Assembly: GCA_018970825.1 (NCBI GenBank)
Contig: JAGWVP010000031.1
Coordinates: 1 to 12,969 of the forward strand
Direction: 5' to 3'
From: a bacterium
GTDB taxonomy: Bacteria > Desulfobacterota > Binatia > UBA12015
Length of the DNA stretch: 12,969 bases
Shown: one piece after another, positions 1-7,036 of the stretch
Position numbering within the stretch: the first letter of the stretch is position 1
Layout of the letters: each line of letters opens with the position of its first letter
Position numbers and translations under genes: made by a program
The notes under the pieces: model-generated
Databases searched by the model: none
Seen by the model: only the letters and a program-made list of their open reading frames with translations
What the model was told of the DNA's origin: nothing

Positions 1-1
1 G

Positions 2-727
2 GTCACCGCCAAGATCGACGTGAAGGGCGAGAAGCAGGTCACGGCCGCCGACATCCAGGCGGGCCCCGAGCTCGAGATCCTGAATCCCGGCCAGCCGATC
101 GCGACCGTCGCCCGCGGCGGACACCTCCGCATGGAGCTGACGGTCAAGACGGGGCGCGGCTACGTCCCGGCGGATCGCAACAAGGAGGAGGGGGTTCCGG
201 TCGACACGATCTTCATCGACTCGATCTTCTCGCCGGTCCGCAAGGTCAACTTCGTCGTGACCAACGCCCGCGTGGGCCAGCGGACCGACTACGACCGGCT
301 CACGGTCGAGATGTGGACCGACGGCAGCCGGCGTCCCGAGGACGCGCTCGCCCTCGCGGCCCGCATCCTGCAGGACCAGCTCACGGTCTTCGTCAATTTC
401 GACGAGCCCGAGGAAGTCGTCCCGTCGGGCGAGGCCCAGGTGATGGGCTCGACGAACGAGAACCTGAAGCGCACGGTCGACGAGCTCGAACTCTCGGTCC
501 GCTCGGCCAACTGCCTCCAGAACGCCGACATCCGCTACATCGGCGAACTGGTGCAGCGCAGCGAGGCCGAGATGCTCAAGACCAAGAATTTCGGCCGCAA
601 GTCGCTGAACGAGATCAAGGAACTGCTCGCGGGCATGGGGCTCTCCCTCGGCATGAGAATCGAGGGCTTCCCGTCGCGCGAGGAGCTCGAGCGCGAGAGG
701 CGTTCGGGCGAAGCCCGGACGATCTGA
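2..727 (+). CDS. rpoA: DNA-directed RNA polymerase subunit alpha (5'-truncated by window edge)
   Basis: Alpha subunit of RNA polymerase; it nucleates core assembly and contacts promoter UP elements and activators. The window enters the gene in frame at base 2, giving 241 codons up to TGA at 725-727. By comparison with E. coli RpoA (329 aa) about 100 N-terminal residues are missing. The visible part holds the end of the N-terminal dimerisation domain (TAADI, GRGYVPA, SPVRKV, ARVGQRTD, ILQDQL), a short acidic linker, and a complete C-terminal domain. In that domain the DNA-binding motif VRSANC is at fragment residues 166-171 (its Arg matches E. coli R265), and NFGRKSL near 196-202 keeps the Gly and Lys that match G296 and K298. 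LSLGMR near the end is also typical. UP-element binding should therefore be intact. rplQ follows after 18 bases, the usual end of the alpha ribosomal operon. Identification is certain; only the upstream part is unseen. Confidence 0.98.
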   Translation, partial: VTAKIDVKGEKQVTAADIQAGPELEILNPGQPIATVARGGHLRMELTVKTGRGYVPADRNKEEGVPVDTIFIDSIFSPVRKVNFVVTNARVGQRTDYDRLTVEMWTDGSRRPEDALALAARILQDQLTVFVNFDEPEEVVPSGEAQVMGSTNENLKRTVDELELSVRSANCLQNADIRYIGELVQRSEAEMLKTKNFGRKSLNEIKELLAGMGLSLGMRIEGFPSREELERERRSGEARTI

Positions 728-736
728 GGAAGAGGG
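726..736 (+). promoter_or_regulatory. Ribosome binding site of rplQ
   Basis: The purine run gaggaagaggg begins inside the rpoA stop codon and ends 9 bases before the rplQ ATG at 746. It is the clearest Shine-Dalgarno-like stretch in the window and supports both the start chosen for rplQ and translation following directly from rpoA. Confidence 0.6.
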
Positions 737-745
737 TACGGTCCC

Positions 746-1195
746 ATGCGACACCTGAAGTCTGGCCGGAAGCTCGGGCGCAGCCCGTCCCACCGCGCGG
801 CCCTCTACCGCAACCTCGTGACCGAGCTGCTCGGGCACGACCGCATCCGCACGACCGACGAGAAGGCGAAGGAGCTCCGCAAGCTCGCCGACCGGATGGT
901 CACGCTGGGCAAGCAGGGCACGCTCGCCGCTCGCCGTCGCGCGCTCGCCGTGATCCGCGACAAGGACGTCGTCCATCGCCTCTTCTCGGACGTGGCGACC
1001 CGTTTCGCGGACCGGGCGGGCGGCTACACCCGGATCGTGAAGCTCGGTCGCCGCCCCGGCGACGCCGCGTCGATGTCGATCATCGAGCTCACCGGCACCT
1101 CGGAGAGCGTCGAGCCCGAGAAGAAGAAGCGCGCCCGGCGCCCGGCCGCGGCCGAGGGAGCGAAGGCCGGTCGCGCGCGCGCGGCCGCCGGCTGA
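746..1195 (+). CDS. rplQ: 50S ribosomal protein L17 (bL17)
   Basis: Large-subunit ribosomal protein bL17, 149 aa. The start MRHLKSGRKLGRSPSHR is the family signature, followed by ALYRNLVTELL, RIRTTDEKAKELRKLADRMV, and the C-terminal core GGYTRIVKLGRRPGDAASMSIIEL. The core ends near residue 116. The remaining residues form a low-complexity tail rich in Lys, Arg and Ala (KKKRARRPAAAEG and on to AAAG), making the protein about 20 residues longer than the 127-aa E. coli form. Basic tails of this kind are common on L17 and probably lie on rRNA (inference). The ATG is preceded by a strong purine-rich ribosome binding site. It is the last gene of the alpha operon: the next 218 bases are non-coding and begin with a hairpin. 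Identification is certain. Confidence 0.98.
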   Translation: MRHLKSGRKLGRSPSHRAALYRNLVTELLGHDRIRTTDEKAKELRKLADRMVTLGKQGTLAARRRALAVIRDKDVVHRLFSDVATRFADRAGGYTRIVKLGRRPGDAASMSIIELTGTSESVEPEKKKRARRPAAAEGAKAGRARAAAG

Positions 1196-1211
1196 GGTCG
1201 TCGCACGATCG

Positions 1212-1241
1212 CCGGTCGGCGTCCTTCGCGTCGCCGACCGG
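1212..1241 (+). terminator. Candidate transcription terminator hairpin after rplQ
   Basis: Perfect 10-bp inverted repeat: ccggtcggcg at 1212-1221 pairs with cgccgaccgg at 1232-1241 around a 10-base loop. It starts 16 bases after the rplQ stop, where the alpha operon would be expected to end. There is no T-run afterwards (only attcg), so it is not a canonical intrinsic terminator. It could act as a GC-rich weak terminator, a 3'-end stabilising hairpin before Rho termination, or nothing. A stem this long with so short a loop is expected by chance less than once in the whole window at this GC content, so its position is suggestive. Confidence 0.45.
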
Positions 1242-1297
1242 ATTCGCCCGTCACGGCTCGACGAGGGCGCGGGCGACGCCGCGCCGGACGCCGTGAT

Positions 1298-1326
1298 TTG
1301 ACCGTCTCGCCCGCGGTCGGTACCGA
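1298..1326 (+). promoter_or_regulatory. Weak candidate promoter for the argS-trp-accD-folC operon
   Basis: TTGACC at 1298-1303 matches the -35 consensus at 5 of 6 positions. Seventeen bases later lies taccga (1321-1326), which keeps only the TA of a -10 box. The -10 is poor, but relaxed -10 boxes are usual in very GC-rich genomes. The putative -10 overlaps the palindrome gtcggtaccgac (1316-1327), which could be an operator; however, palindromes of that length are expected several times by chance in this window. Support is position plus the -35 match only. Confidence 0.25.
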
Positions 1327-1413
1327 CTCCGTCGTGTCGCCCACGTCGCAGGACCGAGGTCGAGGAATCCGGACCGAGCGCGTGGGCGGTGGAGCCCGGG
1401 AGCGGGCTCGCCG

Positions 1414-3072
1414 GTGAAGCGTCGGGTCGAAGCGCTCCTGCGTCGCTCGGTCGAGGCGGCCCATGCGGCCGGAGAACTCTCGACGGCGACTCTCCCCGAG
1501 GGGTCCGTCGAGGTGCCGCGGGAGCGCCAGCACGGCGACGTCGCGTGCAACGCCGCGATGGCGCTCGCCCGCTCCGAGCGCAAGGCCCCGCGGGCGATCG
1601 CCGAGATCCTGTTGCGCAGGATCGAGGACCCGGGCGGCTGGATCCGCGAGAGTTCCATCGCGGGACCGGGGTTCCTGAACCTCCGGCTGTCGCCGCGGTT
1701 CTGGCACGAGGAGGCCGCGGCACTCCGCGAGGATCCGGCACTCGGCGTCCGCCCGATCGGGCAGGGGCGACTCGTGCAGGTGGAGTTCGTCAGCGCGAAC
1801 CCGACCGGTCCGCTCACCGTCGGCCACGGCCGCAACGCCGTGCTCGGCGACACGCTCGCGCGCTTGCTCGAGGGCACCTGGCACCGGGTCGAGCGCGAGT
1901 ACTACTTCAACAACGCCGGCCGGCAGATGAAGGTCCTCGCGGCCTCGGTCCGGGCCCGGTACCTCGAGCTCCTCGGGCGCCCGTCGGAGTTCCCCGAAGA
2001 CGGCTACCAGGGCGACTACATCCGCGACGTCGCCCGCGGCCTCGTCGAGCGCCACGGCGAGGGACTCGTCGAGCACGAGGGCAACGCCTTTCGCGACGCG
2101 GCCGAGGAGGCGATCTTCGCCGACATCCGCGCGACCCAGGACCGCCTCGGGGTCCGCTTCGACCGCTACTTCAACGAGGATTCCCTCTACGCGTCCGGGG
2201 CGATCGAGCGCGTTCTCGAGCGCCTCGCCGAGCAGGGGCTCTCCGAGCACCGCGACGGCGCCATCTGGTTGAAGGCCGAGCGCGTGGGGCTCGAAAAGGA
2301 CCGGGTCCTCGTGAAGAGCACGGGCGAGCCCGCCTATCGGCTCCCCGACGTCGCCTACCACCTCGACAAGCTCGCGCGCGGCTACGACGCGATCGTCGAC
2401 GTACTCGGCGCCGACCACATCGCCGAGCACCAGGAGGTCGTGGCCGCGATCTCGGCCCTCGGCCACGAGGTCGCCCCGATCCGTCCGGTCATCTACCAGT
2501 TCGTGACGCTCACGCGGAACGGCGAGCAGGTGAAGATGTCGACCCGGCGGGCCGAGTACGTCACGCTCGACGAACTTCTCGACGAGGTCGGCTCCGACGC
2601 GGCGCGATTCTTCTTCCTCACGCGGAAGTCGGACAGCCACCTCGAGTTCGACCTGGAACTCGCGAAGAAGCGCGAGGCCGACAATCCCGTGTTCTACGTG
2701 CAGTACGCGCACGCGCGGATCTTCAACCTGTTCGCGCAGGCGGAGGCGGCCGGCGCGGTCGCCGCGGCGACCCACGCGGGAGCCGAGGCCTTCGCACCGC
2801 TCGTCGAGGAGGAGGAGATCGACCTGGTCCGCAGGCTCGCGGGCTACGGGGAGGTCGTCGAGATCGCGGCGCGCGAACTCGAGCCGCATCGCCTCGTGTT
2901 CTGGCTGCAGGAACTCGCGGCGACCCTGCATCGGTTCTACAATCGGCACCGGGTGCTCGGCGACGAGGATCCGGCCCGCGTCGGCGCGCGCCTCGCCCTG
3001 CTGGACCTCGTCCGGCGCACGATCGCGGCCGGCCTGGGACTCTTGGGGGTCACGGCCCCGGAGCGGATGTGA
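1414..3072 (+). CDS. argS: Arginine--tRNA ligase
   Basis: Class I aminoacyl-tRNA synthetase that charges tRNA-Arg with arginine, 552 aa (E. coli 577). Order: N-terminal Add-1 tRNA D-loop domain (about 1-105, including QHGDVACNAAMALA and AGPGFLNLRL); Rossmann catalytic domain opening with VEFVSANPTGPL and the HIGH-type motif TVGHG (135-139); the segments REYYFNNAGRQM and DVLGADHIAEHQEV; a KMSKS-type motif KMSTR (374-378) in VKMSTRRAEYVTLDELL; then an alpha-helical DALR anticodon-binding domain ending LLGVTAPERM, almost identical to the usual ArgS C-terminus. The first His of HIGH is Thr, which I believe occurs in one ArgS subgroup. The GTG at 1414 is the first possible start after an in-frame stop at 1294-1296. 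The stop overlaps the next start by one base (TGATG), indicating coupled translation. Confidence 0.97.
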   Translation: MKRRVEALLRRSVEAAHAAGELSTATLPEGSVEVPRERQHGDVACNAAMALARSERKAPRAIAEILLRRIEDPGGWIRESSIAGPGFLNLRLSPRFWHEEAAALREDPALGVRPIGQGRLVQVEFVSANPTGPLTVGHGRNAVLGDTLARLLEGTWHRVEREYYFNNAGRQMKVLAASVRARYLELLGRPSEFPEDGYQGDYIRDVARGLVERHGEGLVEHEGNAFRDAAEEAIFADIRATQDRLGVRFDRYFNEDSLYASGAIERVLERLAEQGLSEHRDGAIWLKAERVGLEKDRVLVKSTGEPAYRLPDVAYHLDKLARGYDAIVDVLGADHIAEHQEVVAAISALGHEVAPIRPVIYQFVTLTRNGEQVKMSTRRAEYVTLDELLDEVGSDAARFFFLTRKSDSHLEFDLELAKKREADNPVFYVQYAHARIFNLFAQAEAAGAVAAATHAGAEAFAPLVEEEEIDLVRRLAGYGEVVEIAARELEPHRLVFWLQELAATLHRFYNRHRVLGDEDPARVGARLALLDLVRRTIAAGLGLLGVTAPERM

Positions 3073-3866
3073 TGGCGCGAGAAGGTCGTCGATTCGAGTT
3101 CGGCTGGCTCGAGGTCCTGGGACTGATCCTGACCTTCGCGCTGGGTTCCGCCCTCTGCTTCTTCCTCGGCATCTTCGTCGGGAAGGGACTGCAGGACGGC
3201 GAGGTCGCGCGCGACGACCAGACCGTCCGACTGCCGCTCGGCACGGGCGGGACCGCGGCCCTCCCGGCCGCGGGCGCGGCCCCGGGCCAGGTGGCGCAGG
3301 CCGGAACGACGCACGCCGGCGCCCCGGCTCCCGCGGCATCGCCCGACGCGAAGCACGCGGCGTCGGCGAAGACGGGCGACGCCGGCGCTCCCGCGCTCGC
3401 GGTGCGCCCGCCCGCCCCGACCGCGAGCGTCGCCGCGGGCGGTACGCCGGGCCCGGCCGTCTCTCCCACGCCGGCAGCCGATGCCGCGGCCGTGAACACC
3501 CCGTCGCCGACGAAGACACCGGCCCCGCCGAAGCCGACCCCGAAGGCGACCCGCACGCCGTTGCCCAAGCCGACGAAGGTGCCGAAGGCGACCCCGACCC
3601 CGCAGTTGCGCAACGGGCAGGCGGGCTTGAAGAGCGGCTGGAGCATCCAGGTGAACGCGGCCAAGGACGAGGCGACCGCGAACGCCGTCCGCGCGCGGCT
3701 CCAGGAGAAGGGCTTCGCCGCCTACGTCATGCGGGTGAACCTCCAGGGCGAGACCTGGTACCGGGTGCGGGTGGGGCGTTTCCCGACGATGGAGGCGGCG
3801 ACCGCCGCGGTCTCGAGGCTCAAGAGCGACCCGAGCTACGCGAGAGCGTTCCTCGTGAACGACTGA
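3072..3866 (+). CDS. Membrane-anchored SPOR-domain protein
   Basis: 264-aa protein, probably inner-membrane anchored, that should bind septal peptidoglycan lacking stem peptides through its SPOR domain. Seen directly: a short cationic N-terminus (MAREGRRFEFG), one hydrophobic segment at about 13-37 (LEVLGLILTFALGSALCFFL and onward), a long Ala/Pro/Gly/Thr-rich low-complexity linker at about 55-185, and a C-terminal SPOR domain at 189-264 (GWSIQVNA, a helix with ARLQEKGFAAYV, then WYRVRVGRFPTMEAA). Topology and layout resemble FtsN/DedD-type proteins: cytoplasmic N-terminus, linker crossing the periplasm, domain at the wall. The linker at 143-177 is dense in Lys, Pro and Thr, with a PKAT motif twice. 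The ATG overlaps the argS stop, and a ggag sits 8 bases upstream. SPOR genes next to argS or accD-folC are, from memory, common in deltaproteobacterial genomes. The specific cellular role is inferred from domain alone. Confidence 0.88.
   Translation: MAREGRRFEFGWLEVLGLILTFALGSALCFFLGIFVGKGLQDGEVARDDQTVRLPLGTGGTAALPAAGAAPGQVAQAGTTHAGAPAPAASPDAKHAASAKTGDAGAPALAVRPPAPTASVAAGGTPGPAVSPTPAADAAAVNTPSPTKTPAPPKPTPKATRTPLPKPTKVPKATPTPQLRNGQAGLKSGWSIQVNAAKDEATANAVRARLQEKGFAAYVMRVNLQGETWYRVRVGRFPTMEAATAAVSRLKSDPSYARAFLVND
3498..3602 (+). repeat. Degenerate Pro/Lys/Thr-coding repeat in SPOR linker
   Basis: Low-complexity coding segment for SPOR-protein residues about 143-177, built of short TP, KP and PKAT units. 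The 13-mer ccgaaggcgaccc occurs at 3540-3552 and again at 3582-3594 (42-base period). It probably expands and contracts easily and encodes a flexible, positively charged spacer lying close to the cell wall. Confidence 0.5.
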
Positions 3867-3876
3867 CGGCCGACGG

Positions 3877-5373
3877 ATGCGGATCCTCCCGGGAACGGCT
3901 CCCTTCGCGCGTCTCTGCGAGGGCGCGACCCACGTGCCGGTCTGGGGAGAGATGCTCTCCGACCGGGACACGCCCGTCACCGCCTTCCGCAAGGTCCACC
4001 GCGGCTCGCACGGCTGTCTGCTCGAAAGCGCGGTCGGCGGCGAGCGCTGGGGGCGCTACAGTTTCGTCGTGACCGAGCCGGCCGCCGTCGTGGAGGCGCG
4101 CGGGAGGGCGGTCTCCGTGCGCTGGGCGGACGGCCGCGTCGAGGGGCACGACGACGTGGATCCGCTCCTCTTCCTGCGCGGCGTCCTCGGCCGTTATCGC
4201 GTCGCGCAGGTGCCGGGCCTGCCCCGGTTCACCGGCGGACTCGTCGGTTACGTGGCCTACGACGGCGTGCGATGGATCGAGCGCCTGCCGGACGCGCCGC
4301 CCGACGACCTGGGCTGCCCCGACCTCTGCATGCTTCTCGTCGACACCCTCGTCGTGTTCGACAGCCAGGAGCAGAAGGTTCTCGTCCTGACGCACGCGGA
4401 CCTCTCGGGCGGCGCCGCGCCCGAGAGGGCGCGGGAGGACGCGGTCCGTCGCATCGAGGAGATCGCGGCGCGGCTCGACGGACCGTCCCCCGCGCTCCCC
4501 GCGCGCCTCGCCGCCGAGAGCCCGGCGCGCGGCGCCGGGCTCTCGGCGGAGTCGACGATGGGCGAGGGCGCCTACGTGGCCGCGGTCGAGCGGGCCAAGG
4601 AGTACATCGCCGCGGGCGACATCATCCAGGTGGTGCTCGCGCAGCGCTTCTCCCGGCCCATGCGCGCCTCGGCCTTCGACCTCTACCGGTCGCTGCGGTC
4701 GATCAACCCTTCGCCCTACCTCTACCACCTCGAACTCGGCGATTTCGCCGTCGTCGGAGCCTCGCCCGAGGTCATGGCGCGTCTCGAGGACGGCGTCATG
4801 ACGGTTCGACCGATCGCGGGCACGCACTGGCGCGCGGCGGATCCCGTCGAGGATGCGCGGCTCGCCGCGGCCCTCGCCTCCGACCCCAAGGAGAGGGCCG
4901 AGCACGTCATGCTGCTGGACCTCGGTCGCAACGACGTCGGCCGGGTCTCGGTCCCGGGTACGGTGCGCGTGACGGAGCAGTTCGCGATCGAGCGCTACTC
5001 GCACGTGATGCACCTCGTCTCGAACGTCCAGGGGACCCTCGCCCCGGGGCACGATGCGATCGACGCCTTCCGCGCGGCCTTCCCGGCCGGCACGCTCTCG
5101 GGTGCGCCCAAGGTTCGCGCGATGGAAATCATCGACGAGCTCGAGCCGACGCGCCGGGGCGTGTACGGCGGCGCCGTCGGGCACTTCGGCTTCGGGGGCG
5201 CGATGGACACGGCGATCGCGATCCGCACGGCGCTCGTGAAGGACGGGGTCGTCCACGTGCAGGCCGGCGCCGGGGTCGTCGCGGATTCCGACCCCTTGCG
5301 GGAGCACGAGGAATGCGTGCGCAAGGCGCGCGGCGTCCTCGCGGCCGTCGAGGCGGCCGAGGGACTCGAGTGA
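3877..5373 (+). CDS. trpE: Anthranilate synthase component I
   Basis: Large subunit of anthranilate synthase, 498 aa: chorismate plus ammonia (supplied by TrpG) gives anthranilate and pyruvate, the first committed step to tryptophan. The N-terminal regulatory domain contains LLES (48-51), and NPSPYLYHLE lies at 277-286. Both belong to the tryptophan pocket of feedback-inhibited enzymes, so end-product inhibition is expected. The chorismate-binding domain (about 229-490) has GDIIQVVLAQRFS, GASPEV (294-299), AEHVMLLDLGRND with the catalytic His at 343, SGAPKVRAMEIIDELE (408-423), and the terminal GAGVVADSDP. The normally conserved PIAGTRPRG reads PIAGTHWRA (312-320), an oddity. Codons for about 212-225, the linker between domains, contain a perfect 18-bp hairpin. 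The gene starts 10 bases after the SPOR gene with no good Shine-Dalgarno and no room for an attenuator. trpG follows after 10 bases. Aminodeoxychorismate synthase PabB is a less likely reading, given the context. Confidence 0.95.
   Translation: MRILPGTAPFARLCEGATHVPVWGEMLSDRDTPVTAFRKVHRGSHGCLLESAVGGERWGRYSFVVTEPAAVVEARGRAVSVRWADGRVEGHDDVDPLLFLRGVLGRYRVAQVPGLPRFTGGLVGYVAYDGVRWIERLPDAPPDDLGCPDLCMLLVDTLVVFDSQEQKVLVLTHADLSGGAAPERAREDAVRRIEEIAARLDGPSPALPARLAAESPARGAGLSAESTMGEGAYVAAVERAKEYIAAGDIIQVVLAQRFSRPMRASAFDLYRSLRSINPSPYLYHLELGDFAVVGASPEVMARLEDGVMTVRPIAGTHWRAADPVEDARLAAALASDPKERAEHVMLLDLGRNDVGRVSVPGTVRVTEQFAIERYSHVMHLVSNVQGTLAPGHDAIDAFRAAFPAGTLSGAPKVRAMEIIDELEPTRRGVYGGAVGHFGFGGAMDTAIAIRTALVKDGVVHVQAGAGVVADSDPLREHEECVRKARGVLAAVEAAEGLE
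4511..4549 (+). repeat. Perfect 18-bp inverted repeat inside trpE
   Basis: The arm ccgccgagagcccggcgc (4511-4528) is exactly complementary to gcgccgggctctcggcgg (4532-4549) with loop gcg. In mRNA this forms an uninterrupted 18-bp, almost wholly G-C stem with a 3-base loop. It lies in the codons for TrpE residues about 212-225, the poorly conserved linker between the regulatory and catalytic domains. No T-run follows, so it is not a simple intrinsic terminator. Such a stem is far beyond chance even at this GC content. Possible roles are an intragenic pause, processing or polarity site, or a relic of a REP-like palindromic element tolerated in the linker. Confidence 0.85.
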
Positions 5374-5376
5374 GGG
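5372..5376 (+). promoter_or_regulatory. Ribosome binding site deciding the trpG start
   Basis: gaggg overlaps the trpE stop codon and lies 7 bases before GTG 5384. The competing in-frame ATG at 5393 would be 16 bases away. Spacing therefore favours the GTG, giving the usual TrpG N-terminus MLLMIDNYDSF. Confidence 0.55.
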
Positions 5377-5383
5377 TGCGATC

Positions 5384-5964
<581 letters not shown>

Positions 5965-5968
<4 letters not shown>

Positions 5969-7032
5969 GCACCGTGGACCCGCTGCTTTCCGCGATCGCC
6001 GGGGCCTGCGACCGACGCGACCTGTCCGAGGAGGAGGCGGCGGCCGCGCTCGGCACGATCATGGGGGGGCACGCGACCGGCGCGCAGATCGGCGCGCTTC
6101 TCGGCGCGCTGCGAGCGAAGGGCGAGACGGTGGACGAGGTGGTGGGTGCGGCTCGCGCGATGCGGGAGCGCATGGACAAGGTCGCATCGAGGCGGGCTCC
6201 GCTCGTCGACACCTGCGGCACCGGCGGCGACCAGGGCGGGACCTTCAGCATTTCGACGACGGCTGCGATGGTCGCGGCGGGTGCGGGGGCGTCGGTCGCG
6301 AAGGCCGGCAACCGCGCGGCCTCGGGACGATTCGGGAGCGCCGACGTGCTCGAGGCGCTCGGCGTCGCGATCGACCTGCCGGCCGACGCCGCGGGCCGCT
6401 GCCTCGACCGGGTCGGCATCTCGTTCCTGTTCGCGCGTCGTCTCCACCCGGCGATGCGGCACGTCGCGGCCGCCCGAAGCGAGATGGGCGTCCGCACGAT
6501 CTTCAACCTGCTGGGGCCGCTCACGAACCCGGCGGGCGCCACCCGGCAGGTGGTCGGCGTCGCCTCCCGGGAGGCCTTCGGGCGCGTGGCAGCGGCCCTG
6601 GCGAGACTCGGTACCGAGCACGCCCTGGTGGTGCGCAGCCGCGACGGCCTCGACGAGATCGCGCTCACTGCGCCGATCGACGCCGTCGAGGTGCGCTCGG
6701 GCGAGGTCGTCGACCGGGTCTTCGACGCCGCCGACTTCGGGCTCGCGCGCATCGACCGGGAAGCGCTCGCCGCGCCGGATCTCGCCGCCTCGGTCCGCAT
6801 CCTCCACGCGGTGCTGGCGGGCGAACCGGGCCCGTGTGCGGACGTGGTCGTCGCGAACGCGGCCGCTGCCCTGTACGTCGCGGGCGTCGCCCCGGGGCTC
6901 CGGGAAGGGGTCGCCCGGGCGCGGGAGGCGATCGCTTCGGGGGCCGCGAAGCGTGCTCTCGACGACCTGGTCGCCTGCAGTCGGCAGGAGGCCGCCGCGG
7001 TGGGCGGCGGCGAGGGCCGTGCTAGGGTTTGA
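5965..7032 (+). CDS. trpD: Anthranilate phosphoribosyltransferase
   Basis: Transfers phosphoribosyl from PRPP to anthranilate, the second committed tryptophan step; 355 aa, slightly longer than typical free TrpD. The helical N-terminal domain includes LSEEEAAAALGTIMGG. The nucleoside-phosphorylase-type alpha/beta domain has VDTCGTGGD (GTGGD at 85-89, the PRPP pyrophosphate loop), FSISTTAAMVAAGAG, GSADVLEALG (124-133), HPAMRHVAAARSEMGVRTIFNLLGPLTNPAG with the conserved Arg at 171, and the metal-binding DGLDEI (227-232). The normally near-invariant KHGNR is KAGNR (113-117), so the anthranilate-site His is missing. The C-terminal tail (about 340-355) is extra. ATG overlaps the trpG stop (ATGA), and trpC starts 4 bases after its TGA. 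Identity is firm; the His replacement is the only doubt over full activity. Confidence 0.95.
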
Positions 7033-7036
7033 GCCG

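Larger units (their letters stand above)
1196..1413 (+). other. Non-coding gap between rplQ and argS (operon boundary)
   Basis: The only sizeable gap in the window, 218 bases. No gene is supported here: the frame leading into argS is closed by TGA at 1294-1296 and has no usable start codon between there and the GTG at 1414. Seen directly: a 10-bp hairpin near the rplQ end (1212-1241), a TTGACC element at 1298-1303, a 12-bp perfect palindrome gtcggtaccgac at 1316-1327, and a direct repeat ggaccgag at 1351-1358 and 1371-1378 (20-base period). I saw no tRNA, T-box anti-terminator or leader peptide. The gap probably separates the ribosomal operon from the argS-trp-accD-folC operon and should hold the promoter of the latter. 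Confidence 0.6.

Noticed and set aside
1196..1413. A small gene, tRNA or T-box riboswitch between rplQ and argS
   Set aside because: No start codon with a ribosome binding site leads a convincing frame, no cloverleaf was found, and no T-box sequence or specifier-loop structure is visible.
2757..2772. 16-bp perfect palindrome ggtcgccgcggcgacc inside argS
   Set aside because: About one such palindrome is expected by chance in a window of this size and GC content, and it falls in Ala-rich coding sequence.
1024..3519. Very long reverse-strand open frame opposite rplQ, argS and the SPOR gene, and similar long reverse frames opposite the trp genes, accD and folC
   Set aside because: In GC-rich coding DNA stops are rare on the opposite strand. 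These frames are Arg/Pro-rich, match no family I recognise, and lie wholly opposite genes with clear conserved motifs.
3867..3876. A trp leader peptide or attenuator before trpE
   Set aside because: Only 10 bases separate the SPOR stop from the trpE start, and no tandem Trp codons or alternative hairpins fit there.
6077..6112. Three spaced copies of cggcgcgc in trpD, 12 bases apart
   Set aside because: They follow from the encoded TGAQIGALLGAL helix with GC-biased codons; no separate repeat function is needed.
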